Below are positions 1 through 13,164 of a stretch of DNA of 64,000 nucleotides, in pieces (within the stretch, counting starts at the first letter, position 1; every line of letters begins with the position of its first letter). Position numbers and translations under genes: made by a program. Source of the stretch: Orthonyx spaldingii (taxonomy: Eukaryota; Chordata; Aves; Passeriformes; Orthonychidae); contig VZTJ01003851.1 in NCBI GenBank assembly GCA_013397795.1, forward strand, positions 486,324 through 550,323, read 5' to 3'. The notes beneath the pieces are model-generated. The model was not told where the DNA came from. It did no database searches and saw nothing but the letters and a program-made list of their open reading frames with translations.

Positions 1-3000
1 GGGGGGGATGGTAAAAGAAAAAAGTACCTACCAGGTGTGATGGGTTGGTTTTTTTTCCAGTGGAATGAGATTGACCCTTGAATCTTCCATAATACACAGC
101 AGAATTGTCAAAGAAAAACTAAAATATATTTTCAGCCCTACTGTTTTAATATAACTTATGCACAATGTTAGCTTGAACTAGACGAATCCTTTCAATTAAT
201 CATATTCTAAATCATATTCCAATCAGATTCCAGACATGTATTGATCAGCATTGCAGATCAACTCTTAAAACATACTTTTATGAAATTTGATTTTTATTCA
301 CAAATTAAGATACTGTGGTTTACCGATTTACTTTTTGCAAATATCATGACTCAGAAAATCTCTCATTATTTCAGGTGTCAGACTATGCATGAACCAGTCT
401 TAATGTTCTTATTCAGTATCTTTATTCACAATATTCAGGCCAAACATTTTTTTGCAAACTGTTGGATATAACATGACACAATTCATGATGCCAGGTCAGC
501 AAAGTTCATAGTGTTCTTTCTCACTAGTTACATGAGGGAATAATTAAAAAACAGATACAGCAGTCTTTAAAAGGTTGATGTTCCTGACTGTAATTATATG
601 TTGAACCTTCTGGATTGCAGGTACTTTCTTGTCCATGGCATCTTACAAAAAAGACAAGGGCTCCCAGCCTGTACTTAATCTGATATTCTATGGTCATTCT
701 TTTTGTGTCATTTTTCCAGTGCCTTTTTACAGATTTCTGAGTTTGTATAAGCTTTTAATTCTACATAAATTAATAATAAAACTGCTTAAAATACTTGGAA
801 CTGAGGATTTACAAATGTACATGAAGTTATGTGAATGCTAATTCATTTTTATAGAGTATGTAATGAATTCTACCAAAAACAACAAACTAAACTCTGTATT
901 TCTTTGTAAAAATAATAATTCAGAATTATTTTGTTTTCCTGTTCAAATGCTGTAGTGTAAGTCCTTGTAAGCCACCTTTATGGATCTTCCAAAGGATATG
1001 TTGGCATCAAAAGAGTTTGTATATTTTTGTAACACAAGTTTATTGATTGTCATGAAAAGACATGTGGAGGACAGTTTTAAATAATACCAGTCGAGAGCTT
1101 TACTCTTATTTTTGGGTCAGGATCAAGTATAGAGTAGAAAAGAAACAGAGCTTTATAGTGAGTTTTAGTCAAGAACAGAGATTCCAAACAAGAAAAAAGC
1201 ACCTGGTTGTGTCATCCTCTCACCCAGACTGGCTAAATGTATTCAGGAGAACATTTTGACACAAAATTTGCTTTTTAAGATAAAGGTATTTTGCTTTCAC
1301 CTTATCCTAAATTGGCTTTCTTTCTGCAGCTGTTGTGCTACTGTTGTCAAAATAGAACATGGCTAAAATAACAATAAAACCAGATATTATTTTGAAAGTG
1401 GCAATATCTTTGATTGACATCTGAAATATATTGAGAAGTATCTCTATAAATACAAATAGATACAAGTCTTGAAAAATATGGTTCAGCTATGTCATTTCTC
1501 TGTGTTTCTATTCTCCCCTAGAGAATGAATTTGGGATTTACCCTCTGGAATACAGTGCTGGGAAGGTTCAGGAACTACTATCTTCCATCCTGAAGTCCAA
1601 CAAATCTGTAACATCCATGAAGCATGGAAGAAATACTTCTAAAGAAAAATCTATATTCTGGTGGAAAACTTATTTGATTATTTTTTTTCAAACACCACAC
1701 ATACACAGCTCCCATGCCCCAGTCTATTACATAGAGGTAAAATTTTTGAGATGGAAATGTCTGACATAGTAAAGATCCCTGATCAAGGGCTTGTTTCAGA
1801 GATTTTAAAGTGTTGAGGAGTAAGAGATGATATTGGCAAAAAAGGCAGAGCTCTCACTCCCTTTCTTTATATCAGACCATTCTTTAGGCATTTGTTAGAC
1901 CATATGCGGCTCTGACAACCCTTTTCTTAGTTTAAAAATCTGAGATCAGTGAATAAAAATTAGAATCCAAGCTTAGATAAGGTAACACTTCCAAAGACCA
2001 ATCAACTAATACATTATATATTGTGTAAAGTTAAAGAAATAACAGTCATAGATCAAAACTGGGGAAAAAATGTATTAATGAATTTACAATGCATGTGGTT
2101 GATAAGAGATTTTTAGAAGCATTACCTAAACAAACACAAAAGAAGTCAACTGAACCTTTTTATTTTAGTATGGATTTAATAGCTCATGTGGTGCTAACTG
2201 ATGCCAATATTTTGGGTATGTGTTTGGGCATAACCCAGTAAAGAGATTCTGGGTTTGTCCATCTTCTGTAGCCAAAGATATTATGTTCTTTAGGAGTCTT
2301 GGCTGTTACAACATTTCTACCAATTCAGTACACGTATCGTTTCATTCTGCAAATATGCAACATGAGAACAAAGTGGGAGGAAATTAATAGTGACTCAAAG
2401 AATCCTAAATTGTCTATGAATAACTGAAGTGAGGAATTGGTGAAATTCTCATAATCATCAGAGGGTAAAGCTCTAAATGGTTTCACAAAGATAGCAGTAG
2501 GAAGATATGGCAGCCAGTTTTAAAATGTAACCACACAGATTTCTGAACAGGGATGTTTGGAGCGATTGCTTAGATGAAATCACTTTGGACAGTCCTTTAA
2601 CTATTATAAGAAATACAATTGCAAATATTTTTTTTCTCCTTATTTAAAGTTCTATTAAAAAAATCTAGAAAAAATGTCCACCCAGCACACATTTGTGATG
2701 AAATAAAATGGACAGAGCTTTTTATATTTGACACTTTTTCTTAGACAAAATGCAGATTCATGAACTGAACAGCTGAAAAATATATTTTTGCATATATTAA
2801 CCCTATAATTATTAGTAAATATGTATTATATACATTATATATATACACATTGCATCTATATGTGTGGTATATTATGGGCGTTACATATTATGTATGTAAC
2901 TTGCATATGAAGCATGAATTTATATGTAAGGAGAAATGTAAATGGGCAGTACAGATCAGGCAATGAAAGAGAAAAATTACCTTACTATGGAGTCTCCTTG

Positions 3001-5122
3001 CACATGATATTTTGCCATCTTTTGGTCCTCACAACCTATCACTGCTTTTCTTTAGCTACTTGTGTTTTTAAGGCAGTGTCAATAACTGGAGATGTGGGTT
3101 ATGCATGTGGAAACACAAACGAGACAATTTTGTGCATAATTTTAGCTTCTTGCTGCTTTGTTTTTATTTTGTCCTTTTGTGTGTGTTCATATAAGGTCAC
3201 TAAAGGGATTTTAGGCTATGACTGTCAAAGAAATTTCTATTTCTAGAGAGGATGCTAGATAGAAGAAATAATTAGAATGTAAGAAAACTAAATCGAAACA
3301 GATTCATTTGCAAAGAACCAACCTAAGCTGTCAAATGGCAGCCCTCACAGAATCATCTATGAAATGTTCACTTTGAAGTTTGCCAGAGAACGAAATAATA
3401 ATCTGTTAAGGGGATTGTGATTTAGACAAGGGTGTGCTGCCCTGCTGGTGACTGACATCTGATAAGCAGCAAAGCTGAACTACACTTCAAGTGGTGGGTT
3501 CTTACTTTCAGTCTGATGAGGTCATTCCATAGCCAAGTCACTTCATATTTCTCTTCTCTGATACCCTCAGACTGAAAAGCTGCAAGATTTGTTCTTACTT
3601 TCTTAATCCTGAAATGAAATTTTGCAGGGAGGATGTGTAGATGTAACACATAAAAAAGAGTTTTCATTTCATGTAATTTCTTGCATATTTTAGAAGAAAT
3701 TTAAAGACCTGAATGTTCTGCAATTACTCTTGACAGAGTCTGACAACAAAAAGTTTCACCAGACCTACCAGAGAGAAAGAAACTAAACTGAAAGGGGCTA
3801 AAGTTCTTATAAACACTCAGAAAAAAATTACCAGGAGTACAGTGATTGTATGGCTTTTTGTCAGGGTGAGGAAAAATGATTTATTGTGTTTACACTACAA
3901 TCAAGAACATTTTCATCACTTGTGTAATGCAAAGTTATCCTGATAAACTATTCCATGAACTTACCAGAAGAACATACCTTTCAGTGGAAAAGTTAGTAAC
4001 TTTAACCAAGATGTCATCTGAGATGTCAAAAAGAAAGATGGGATGTGTCTCTTTTAAAATAACATTGATTTAACTCATCTGTGAAGTTAGTTGGAAGAAT
4101 TGTATCATACAGAATAAAAAGGGATTCAATTCTATCAGTCAAGGGTGTAAAACCAAAATCTGACCCAATTTTGTCTTTGTAATTAGGAAAAAAAAATTAA
4201 ATTGAGGTTATGTTCCACTTGAAACATGGTACCATAAGTCTCATGTCTGAAGCTATCCAGAAAGCTTTCAATATAGTCTCTTTAGGTCAGCCCTGCAGGA
4301 CATTTAGTCAGTGCTTGCGTCCATGTAGAAATCTTTTCTTCTTGTCTGAACTGATAAAAGTGTCAAATATGTTATCATTAAAAAATGTAAATAGAAAAAT
4401 GCAAGTGCTTAATTGAATATGAATTGCTGCTATTGTAAGACACTTGAAACCAGGTCATGTCAATCTACAGAGAAAACAAGTTTACCTGTGGATGGATTTG
4501 TCAAATGCTTTAGGTATGTTCAATTCTTGAATACAGGGGCACTTTGGTGTAGAGAAATTCTCCATTTGACTAAACAACTTCAACCTCGTCAGTTATCACG
4601 GTAAGGATGAGAATTTTCTCATTCTATGTTGTTTGCATAATAAAACTGAAAGCTGCATTTCAGGAATCAGTGAACATTTCCTGGGAGATAGGTTATCACA
4701 TAAGATGAGTTCTCAAACAATTTTTATGACAAAATTTTTATAAATTTTAACTAGCTTAGGCTTTTCCATCCTCCACTTATCTTCCTCTCAAATACATACC
4801 CTATTGGTATAATTTCTCTCTATGGAGAAATACATGTTTATGTTAAGCAAAAAATTAAACCACCTGCTATAAAAATAATTGTTAAAAGACCTGTCAATTT
4901 ATTTCACGCTGCATTCTAGTCAGACAAAAGTGAAGTACGGAGAAAATAGCATTTCCTTTCACAGATATGAAAACAATTTCTCTGGGAATAGGTTCTGTCA
5001 CAGCACTTGATAAAATCTTTCATATTGTGAAAAGTAGGCTCTTTTTTGTTTTATTTTCTGATATCCTGTTTCTAGGCAAAAAGATGCAAAGTTCTGCCAA
5101 ATATACTGGCCTATATTTCTGT
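1..5122. other. Unique AT-rich DNA, no gene seen
   Basis: All six frames are broken by frequent stops and the open frames (110 codons or fewer) have no recognisable domain. A short AT-rich alternating patch lies near 2820-2870. The text at 36-48 begins like some avian LTR ends (TGTGATGGGTTGG), but the similarity stops there. Nothing else stands out. Confidence 0.6.
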
Positions 5123-5218
5123 AAAAAAAAAAAAACAAAAAAAAATTGTTGGTTTGGGGTTTTGGCTTGACTTGGTTTTTTTGTTGGTTGGTTGGTTAGT
5201 TCATTTTTTTTTTTTTTT
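5123..5218. repeat. Low-complexity A-run, TTGG-rich tract, T-run
   Basis: An A-rich run (5123-5145) is followed by a G/T-rich tract with repeated TTGG units and then by fifteen T residues (5204-5218). The A and T runs could pair across the middle. No recognisable SINE or LINE body adjoins it. Confidence 0.85.
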
Positions 5219-8200
5219 AATGTGGGCATATTACAACTTCTTAGGTGGCAATTATCCAGTTTGAATCCAGCTTGTCTAGGACTTCTATCTTCAGCTTTAA
5301 AAGTCTTGTCTCCAGACTGAAAGTGGCAGATTTTTGGTCTGAATTTTTCATCTTAGAACACGGATGATAATGTCATTAAAATTATTCTTTATTTGTGCCC
5401 ATTTTACAAGAAAAATGCCATCTATAATTTAAGATATTGGTGAGACATTGTTTGTTCACTGGTCTAGTTCTTTTCCTGCTCTAGAAAAGCATCTTAACAA
5501 TAAAATAATTAATATAGATAACAAGTGTAAATATTTATTTTTTATACTTGGAGTATAGTTCGTTTACAAGTAACATGGAAAGTGTCACACCTTCCATAAC
5601 ACTGGTCCTTCTTTTAAACCTGATTTCTTATTCCTGAACATTTGCTGAAAAAGACTTTCTGTAGGAAGTATCTCTTCTGAAAATTTTAACACTTTATAAA
5701 CTTTGGAAGCAATGATAAAAATAAACAGCAGCTGTTACAGACAAACCAATATTTGCTAATGTGAGTAATAAAACTTGAATTAATAGCACTCTAAGTTTTA
5801 TAATTAGGAGCCAGAAGTACTAGATGGAACTCAGCTTAATCCTTGTTTTGCTACTCCTGATTTATCTGTTTCGAAGAGAGTGTTTTGTTATAAATAAAAT
5901 CGAACCATTATTTGGCCTCATTTAGCTACTGCTGGAGTAATCGAAATTCAAAATGACCAAATGATTAAACAAAATCACCTCAAGAGTTCCTCAGAAATAC
6001 TGCTTACTTTTTTCCACAGGATGCTTTTAGATAACAACTTTTTCCTTCCCTCTGCAACTTTTGTGGTTTACTGGAGTCCAGAGTCTTAAACAAAAATTTT
6101 GGGAATACAAGGAAGAAAAAGAAACTGAAGAACTTGTTATCCAGATGATATTTTCTGCTTTGTGTTACTGCAAGGTCTTACATATTTCATTCAGATTCCA
6201 GTACATTCCCTGTGTTCTCTTTATTAGTTTTTAGGTTGCTTTTTTCAAAACCTACATGTTCTAGGCTTATTAGATAAGTGCAAGTGTTGAACAAGACATT
6301 GATGTATCAACTTCACTTTTAAGGATGGTATTAAACCCTGGAGGACCACTGACCTTCCTTACGTCACTTTGTGGATTATTTCACTTCCAGAAGATGCATT
6401 ACAAGACTCACTATTGTGTTGGGATCTTCCACAAGCTGTTTAAGAAAGATATTCCCTTGGGTTTTAGATATTATTCTATTCACTCAGCACTCAACTACTT
6501 CATTGGTAGCAGGGAATTGTCAGGATGGCAATGCACACTATCAATCCCTTCTTTAAAACAGAACTTTATCTTTAATAGTATCTTCTTTGTTTATGCTAGT
6601 ACTTGCACTTTACATACTATTTGTATTTACTGCCCAGTTAGAGGGTACTAGGAGAGTTTATGGCCTTCTAAACAAATGTATTTAGTTCATGCTCTGCAGA
6701 ACACTAAAACACCTACTTAATGCTAAGTAGCATTACCTACATGGCCACATTTAAAGCCTCATAAAACTTGAGTATGTCTATAACTGTCTTGTTGTATCAG
6801 CACCTTAATTCAGTTTGGAATATGCATTACTACCCTCTATAGAAGTGTGTGGTTGATGACACTTACAGAAAATCAGATCCTCAAATGAAACCTCTTCAAA
6901 TGGTCCAGTCTGTCAAACAGCACCAGTAATATCAGGAAGCTACAATTCAGCTGAGAATTTGGTCCAGGAAAAATAGACAATAAAACTATACAAAATTATA
7001 ATTTATAACTAACTTATTCTAGAAACTCAGGCCCACAAGAGTAATCACTGCTATATGCACATCTGGGAATGAATAGGAAAGAAATAGGAAATCGTCTGGA
7101 AACTTTTTTGTGGAAAGTGCTTACTAAGGAAAAATGAAGTTTACAGTAAGTCAAGCAAAAAATAAATCCACATTAAAAGAGACATGAGAGTAGGTAAAGC
7201 AAGCAGCCCATTTTGGTTTTAGATGATTTTTGGGCCCAACTGTGCAGTCTCTCTCAAGCCACTGATAATGAAAATTTTTAGTTCTTTCATTCAGAAGCAT
7301 ATTTTTTCATTAATTGTTCACTGCACTTTTCTTCTAACTTAAAAAAGAAATATATGTATGGTACAAGTTGGAAGCATATGCTGAAATACTTAAACCAAGT
7401 TATGAAAACTAACTGTCCTTGCAGCTTCTCAAGTTATAACCCCTCTTCCTTCTTTTGCCCCATCACAAAATTCATATCAGCTTTATGGGAACAACCCTTC
7501 AGGCTGAAGATATAGCCAGATATGACAGGGAGAAATCTGGGTGGCTACATGTAGATGTCCAGCGGAATTTTAGGCATTCTAGGAAAGCCTGCTTGGGCTC
7601 CGGCTGCCATTTCAGAAGGGGGTAGCACTCCTTTAGGTCCTGTGCTCTAACTTCCAACAGTGTGGTATCTCAGACAGCATCAGGAGTGTACACATTAAGA
7701 CCTTGTTATCTTGTTAGATAAGAGTTAAAAATTAATCTCAAAGCCTAAGACCTTTCTGTAACAGTGTTCTACAGTTGATCATGTAGAGTGTCACTGAGAA
7801 AAAATTAGCATAATATCTGGCTCAACATCTGAGAAAATATTTGCAGGGTTCAAACTATATAGGGGTTTTGTATTAAAATTAATACCTCAGTCATTACTGG
7901 TAGTCAGTCAAGATTATATTTAATAAAGAAATGCATCCCTCCTGCACAAAATGGACTGAGACTACTATAAAATTATCTGCATTTGGATAGAGTAGCAGAC
8001 AGCTCTAAGTAAATATATATCTGAAACAAGAGATCATAATGCACAAAGTACAGATAAAGAGTATTAGTGCTCCTGAGCATCCCATCAGTGCATCCAGCCA
8101 GTACTTGAATGCATCAGCTTGCTTTGCTTTGAGAGACTGAATCAAGTTATATCTATAACATTAGAAGTGGGATTAGCATAGTTTAGTCTTCTGAAATACA

Positions 8201-8731
8201 GCAGGATTATAACACTCTCTTCAAGTTCAGCAGTTTAAATTAATTCTATTTTCTTTCATTTTTCCTTTGTCTTTTTTTTTTCTTTCATTTTTGAATTACA
8301 AGACAAGATATATGATTTATCTGAGTGGAATTTGCTTTTTCTCAGAATATCCAAACATACCATCAACATATGATACTACTAAAAGTGGGTTCAAAGGGGT
8401 AACTCTGATAACGAACTTGAAGAGAAAGTAATGTTGTCCACTAAGACAGGAAGGAAAAAAAAACTATCTTGTGGGAATTTTAAGGTAGGATTATCTATAA
8501 TTTGTACAGTAGGGAACACACCTACAATGACCTTAGTAAGAAAGACTGAATAATTCATCATCTATGTCTTTCACAGGTGATGAATTTTTTTGTCAGAAGA
8601 GATTTATGCTTTTCAAACTGTGTAATTAAAACCACAGAAGCTTTGACCACGAAGCCCTAATTTGCTGGTACTGTTTCTAATAGCATTATATTTAGAAATC
8701 TAAAAGCAATAAGGTCTTTTAATTTTATCTT
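5219..8731. other. Unique AT-rich DNA, no gene seen
   Basis: I see no exon-like frame or known repeat. A small perfect inverted repeat (TAATGCT, loop AAGT, AGCATTA) sits at 6718-6735. About 7440-7690 is somewhat richer in GC than its surroundings but matches nothing I know. Confidence 0.55.
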
Positions 8732-8756
8732 TATATATATACATATATATATATAT
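8732..8756. repeat. (TA)n microsatellite
   Basis: Alternating TA with a single C interruption is visible by eye. Confidence 0.9.
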
Positions 8757-9992
8757 GCATGTAAATAATGAAAGAACAATAGCAATTATAGTTAAGTTAA
8801 TAAAGGTTACCTTGGAACAGGAGGTAATACCTATACTAAGTAATGATCAACATGAAAACTGCCAGTCAAGTAATATGTGAAAAAAGGTTAACAGCAACAT
8901 AAAGGACACTGCGAGACCCTTAAAACTCCTAATCATCTCAGAGGTTGTATAGTCTAATACTCTTATTTTAAGACAGAGTAAAGTTGTATTCCAGGAGCTT
9001 CAGATGCAAGACCTGGAAACAGTGAACTTAAAATAAAATATTATGTTATTTAATTAGTGTCTAAATTTAAATTAGTGGAAAAAATGAATCTTTTTCCTGA
9101 CCTTATTGTGTTTTGTAACTACACTGGGTTTTTTGTCTGGATAGAGCTGAACAAGCCATTCCACTGCAAGAAGACAAATGGAGCAGTTTCCTAGGAAAAG
9201 GTTCAACGAAGAATTAAAATCACCCAGGATTCATCTTTAATAGTGAAATGATAAAAATACCTTCAAAGGATAATTATTTTTCATGTATCTTAAACATTTA
9301 TATTTAACTTTAATGGATTAAATTGCCATCTAGAGGTGTCTATCTCACCACTGACTTTACAGAGAGGCTGGCATAGCGAGGATGCTTCCCTAGGGACAAC
9401 CAAAGGGAAGGAAAGAGGAAGTCCCACTATGGAATCTCTCTTGGATGCCTTTGGATGCCTGAAGCTAGGCTTAAGACTCAATCCAGCCTTCACTCACACG
9501 TCATCTTAATTCACCAAAACACAATGCTACTATTTTTATCATGCTGTTTCCACCTGACTCTGGTAGCCTAACACATTAATACCTTAAAAATTAACTTAGT
9601 TAACAGAACTGTGAATTGTTTTATTTTGTCTTACAGAATAATTAGGTGTGAGGCAAATTAAAAAGACAAATTTCCCTCTGCGCTCAAACATTTATTTTAT
9701 TGTCTCTAGGATACCCTGCAAGGAAGCTGTGTAAAACTGTAGTTTTTCCAGCTTTCTCATGAACTCCAAAGTGTTTTGAATTTGCAAGATTCTCTGATGC
9801 TAACTAATTGAAACATTAGGATTAGTTCAATAATGTTGCCTGCAGAGTCTAAAGATGCTTGGATGCATTTACACTGAATAAACACAGGAACAGTTATTAA
9901 AAGTAATTTAAAGTAAAATGAAAATTAGGTCAACAATTTGTTATAGACTGAAATCTCTCACAGGAAAAGGGATATATTTTGATACGGCAGGG
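8757..9992. other. Unique DNA with a 10-bp tandem duplication
   Basis: No gene is seen. TTGGATGCCT occurs twice in direct succession at 9441-9460. Confidence 0.55.
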
Positions 9993-10024
9993 TATATATG
10001 TGTATGTGTGTGTGTGTGTGTGTA
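9993..10024. repeat. (TG)n microsatellite
   Basis: Short TA steps lead into a nearly pure TG run. Confidence 0.92.
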
Positions 10025-12500
10025 TTGACTAAAATTTGCAAGAGTTATTTAGGAAAAAAAAATAGAGAGAAGAGCTTTAATGTATTTCAATAGTCAGATG
10101 CATCCATCCTGTTACCAGAATGTATCAGCATCCTTTCAACAGTGGCACACAGTTATTGAAAAAGAAAATATTGTGAAAAAAAGGACCAGTGGAAGCTTGA
10201 CCCTTTCAATTCACTGTCAAAAAGATCGTAAAATAAACTATAATATATATTTTATTTTTCTGATTTACAAACCTAAATCAAGAAAAACATACCAAAATAA
10301 AATTCACCATGCACTGACCTATGGCTTGGAGATATCATAAAGAAATATCTCACATATTCATTAAAATTCAGCTCTACGGAGGAACACAAAAATATGCAAT
10401 AATCAGAGTAAGATGCTGTGAAGTGGTAGTGGCATTTTCATATGTGTGGACAGCAAACTCCATTTAAGAGACCAATTATTAGCCACATGAGGACAAACAT
10501 TAATGAGTTAAATGGGTCACTGTTCTGAATAATACTGAATACTAATTAAAACTATGAACCACCAAAATAATGCTTGGAAAAGCTGACAAGAATGTGAGAC
10601 AAAGCAAACCTTTTTTTTGCCTCTTTCATGTAGACTATTTCCATTAACATATAAATTAATAATATAGCTTAGTAATTTTAGTCCATATCATTAATCTCTG
10701 TAGACCCTGATGGATGCTTGGCTTCCCTCCAAAAAGTCTGGAGAGTGAGTACACTTCATGTCATGCTCTATTTGCCCAAACACCAGTAAGACAGCAAAAC
10801 TGCTTCACCCCAGGTCCTGTGACAAAACTAAGTTTTTAAGGAGTTCATTCCTAACAGGAAACCTCTTTCCTTCTAGCACTCCTGACTCCATACATTTGTG
10901 TAAGTAACCATACAACATTGAGAGCAACTGGAAATTGCTAGTGCAGATAAGGTAGTTCTGACAGTTCCCACTATGCTTTTAAAATTCATAAGACTCTTAA
11001 ACCATGAATCAGAAGAGCAGAAGCTGTTTCTCCTCAGCCTCTGGAATCATCTGATAAAGCAGTGAAAGCAAAAGGCTTGGGTATCAAGGTACTTCTCAGG
11101 AACTTTGCAAGTATCAACTGCTAGTGCTGTTTACACATCCTCCTAATACTACTATTTATTGGAATAATTAATAAGCAAAATTACTCTTACAGAGCAGATT
11201 TATTTTACAGTTTTTCTGCTTAATAGACGTCCATCATGCCTCTTAATAATCTGAACAGATAAAGCTTCCTCCCATCTCTATCCCCTTCCTCTCCTTTCAC
11301 ACCAAAGCCAGTTTTGAGTAGGATGGAGCAATATCGTTAGGCAGCATTTCTGGGGATGTCATTCATGAGCATGCTGCCAAGGCTCTCTGGAAGTGCTTTA
11401 CAATAAAAGAAGATTTTTGTTGGTAGACACTTCCAGCTATTGTTGCACTTTCAAAGATTATCAGAGATAACAGAAGCCCATCAAAAAACATGTCAAGCAA
11501 GCCTGAAAATTCAGTCAGCATTCATGTGAGATTATTCTCCACTTCTTGGTCTTTGCAAAGTTCCTCTCTCATCATTTCAAAATGCTCCTGAGTGTTTGAA
11601 GAACAATAATTTAAAAGAAAAGTGCCAAGTTGCTGGAAAAATCTTACAAGTTAGCTTCACGGCAAGCATGCATCATATCTCAGCCATCCTCAAAAAAGAA
11701 AATATGAGTCAGTGTGTTTCAGCAATCAGACATATTTTTCTGTCAAGCAGATAAACGTCTGACATCTTTCTGTCACTCCTGACTCTCTGTCAATGTTCTT
11801 GGGCTCTGTTTATCTGCTGTGATCCTAAATTTCCTGCAGGCCAGTGTGGAAAATCACAGATCCTGCTGCTGCTTTAGGCTGACCTACATTCCCCAAAAGA
11901 TTAGGCATCCCAAAATAGTCTTTAACTTTCTGGGACACGTCTGAACAACAATAAGCTTCATGAGGAGAAAAACACATTAACTCCAAATCTCATCAGTTTT
12001 CTCTCCTGGCAGAGTCTCTGAAGTAGCAGTGTCACTGAGGGGCAGGCACTGCTCTCAGATCTTCTGCTGAGTGGTGTTTGACTGGTGATCGCTTGCCTTT
12101 TAACAGCTTTGGAAAACAGCAGCAAAGCAATCCTGTCAATGCTATTTTATTTATCCCAAAAAGGGCGCATGTGGCCTCTTGGAAAAAAAACAAGCAAACA
12201 AAAATCCTAATTAGATAATGATCAAAGTCTAGAGGACACATCAACTCCTTTGTGCAAAATAAACACTGTGAAACAAAAGATTCTTGCTATGTAGGCTCTG
12301 CTTGCTTCAGTTCACCAAATACTGCATTCATGTACATAATGTTCACTATCAATGCAATTAAAGAAGAAATGCTGGATGGGAGTCCCTGTACCTCATCTGT
12401 GGGAATAAACTTCCTAGGGAGTACTTACTGAGAGGAAGGGCTGGGGATTCTGCTCTAGATTCATAGGTATGTAAATTACACATTAGGTGAATGCCATGCA
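10025..12500. other. Unique DNA, no gene seen
   Basis: No frame resembles a known protein. About 11.0-12.2 kb is less AT-rich and may hold old conserved or repeat-derived DNA, but I recognise nothing specific. Confidence 0.5.
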
Positions 12501-12507
12501 GTGTACT

Positions 12508-12603
12508 AGGTGTCTAAGGTCCTTGCCTGATCATGGAGATCTACTCTGTCTAGTGGGGGAAGCTACTAGACTACCTAGGTCCACTGAACTCAATTAGACA
12601 CCT
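12508..12603. repeat. Nested inverted repeat (possible MITE-like or hairpin element)
   Basis: Perfect 10-bp outer arms AGGTGTCTAA (12508-12517) and TTAGACACCT (12594-12603) enclose a second perfect pair, GTCTAGT (12548-12554) and ACTAGAC (12565-12571), with a 10-base loop. No flanking target duplication was found, so mobile-element status is only inferred. Confidence 0.5.
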
Positions 12604-13159
12604 GCATTAAGCCAGCTAAACAGCTCTCCATTAATCATATTGCAAGCATACTTTGTACTCATAATTTTTGAAATAATTTTTTTTTTTTTAAACAAAAGGT
12701 CTTAATGTGGTAAGTTTTTAGAAGTTTTGGTGATGAGATGCAGACGTGGTGATACAGAAAAGGAAAAAGAAGGAAAACTTATGAAGGAAACATGTAATTT
12801 TGAAAATTATTTCTTGTCTGTGCAAGTTAAAGGGAACCAAGTGCAGGATGTGTTATAAGGAGACTGTTTCAGTATGTGGGATCCTTCCAAGTCAAAGGAA
12901 TTGTGACTAAAAGCAGAAAAAGAGTGTGCTAATATAATTGACAACAATGCTTAAGTTATCAAGTTTGCAGATCTTCCTCCACAATATCCTAGTATGATAC
13001 ATCTGTGAAGAAATATAAATGAAAGTTATACCAGTAGTGAAACATGGCATAGAAACAATTTATAGGTGAGTGACAACAGACAGGAATTTTAGAACCCTGT
13101 GACAGCTGCCCCACCTGAAAGTGACTCTCCCTGCCCTCTTCACAAGCACCTTCAACAGC
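12604..13159. other. Unique DNA, no gene seen
   Basis: Ordinary AT-rich sequence with a short T-run near 12680. No recognisable frame or repeat. Confidence 0.5.
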
Positions 13160-13164
13160 AAACC
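13160..13164. repeat. Left target-site duplication AAACC
   Basis: Directly abuts the TG start of the LTR and is identical to 14703-14707. Confidence 0.6.

Noticed and set aside
36..60. TGTGATGGGTTGG, like the first bases of some avian LTRs
   Set aside because: Similarity ends after about a dozen bases.
3420..3470. Possible CTCF site around TCACCAGCAGGGCAGC (minus)
   Set aside because: Needs a one-base gap to fit the core and has no supporting motifs nearby.
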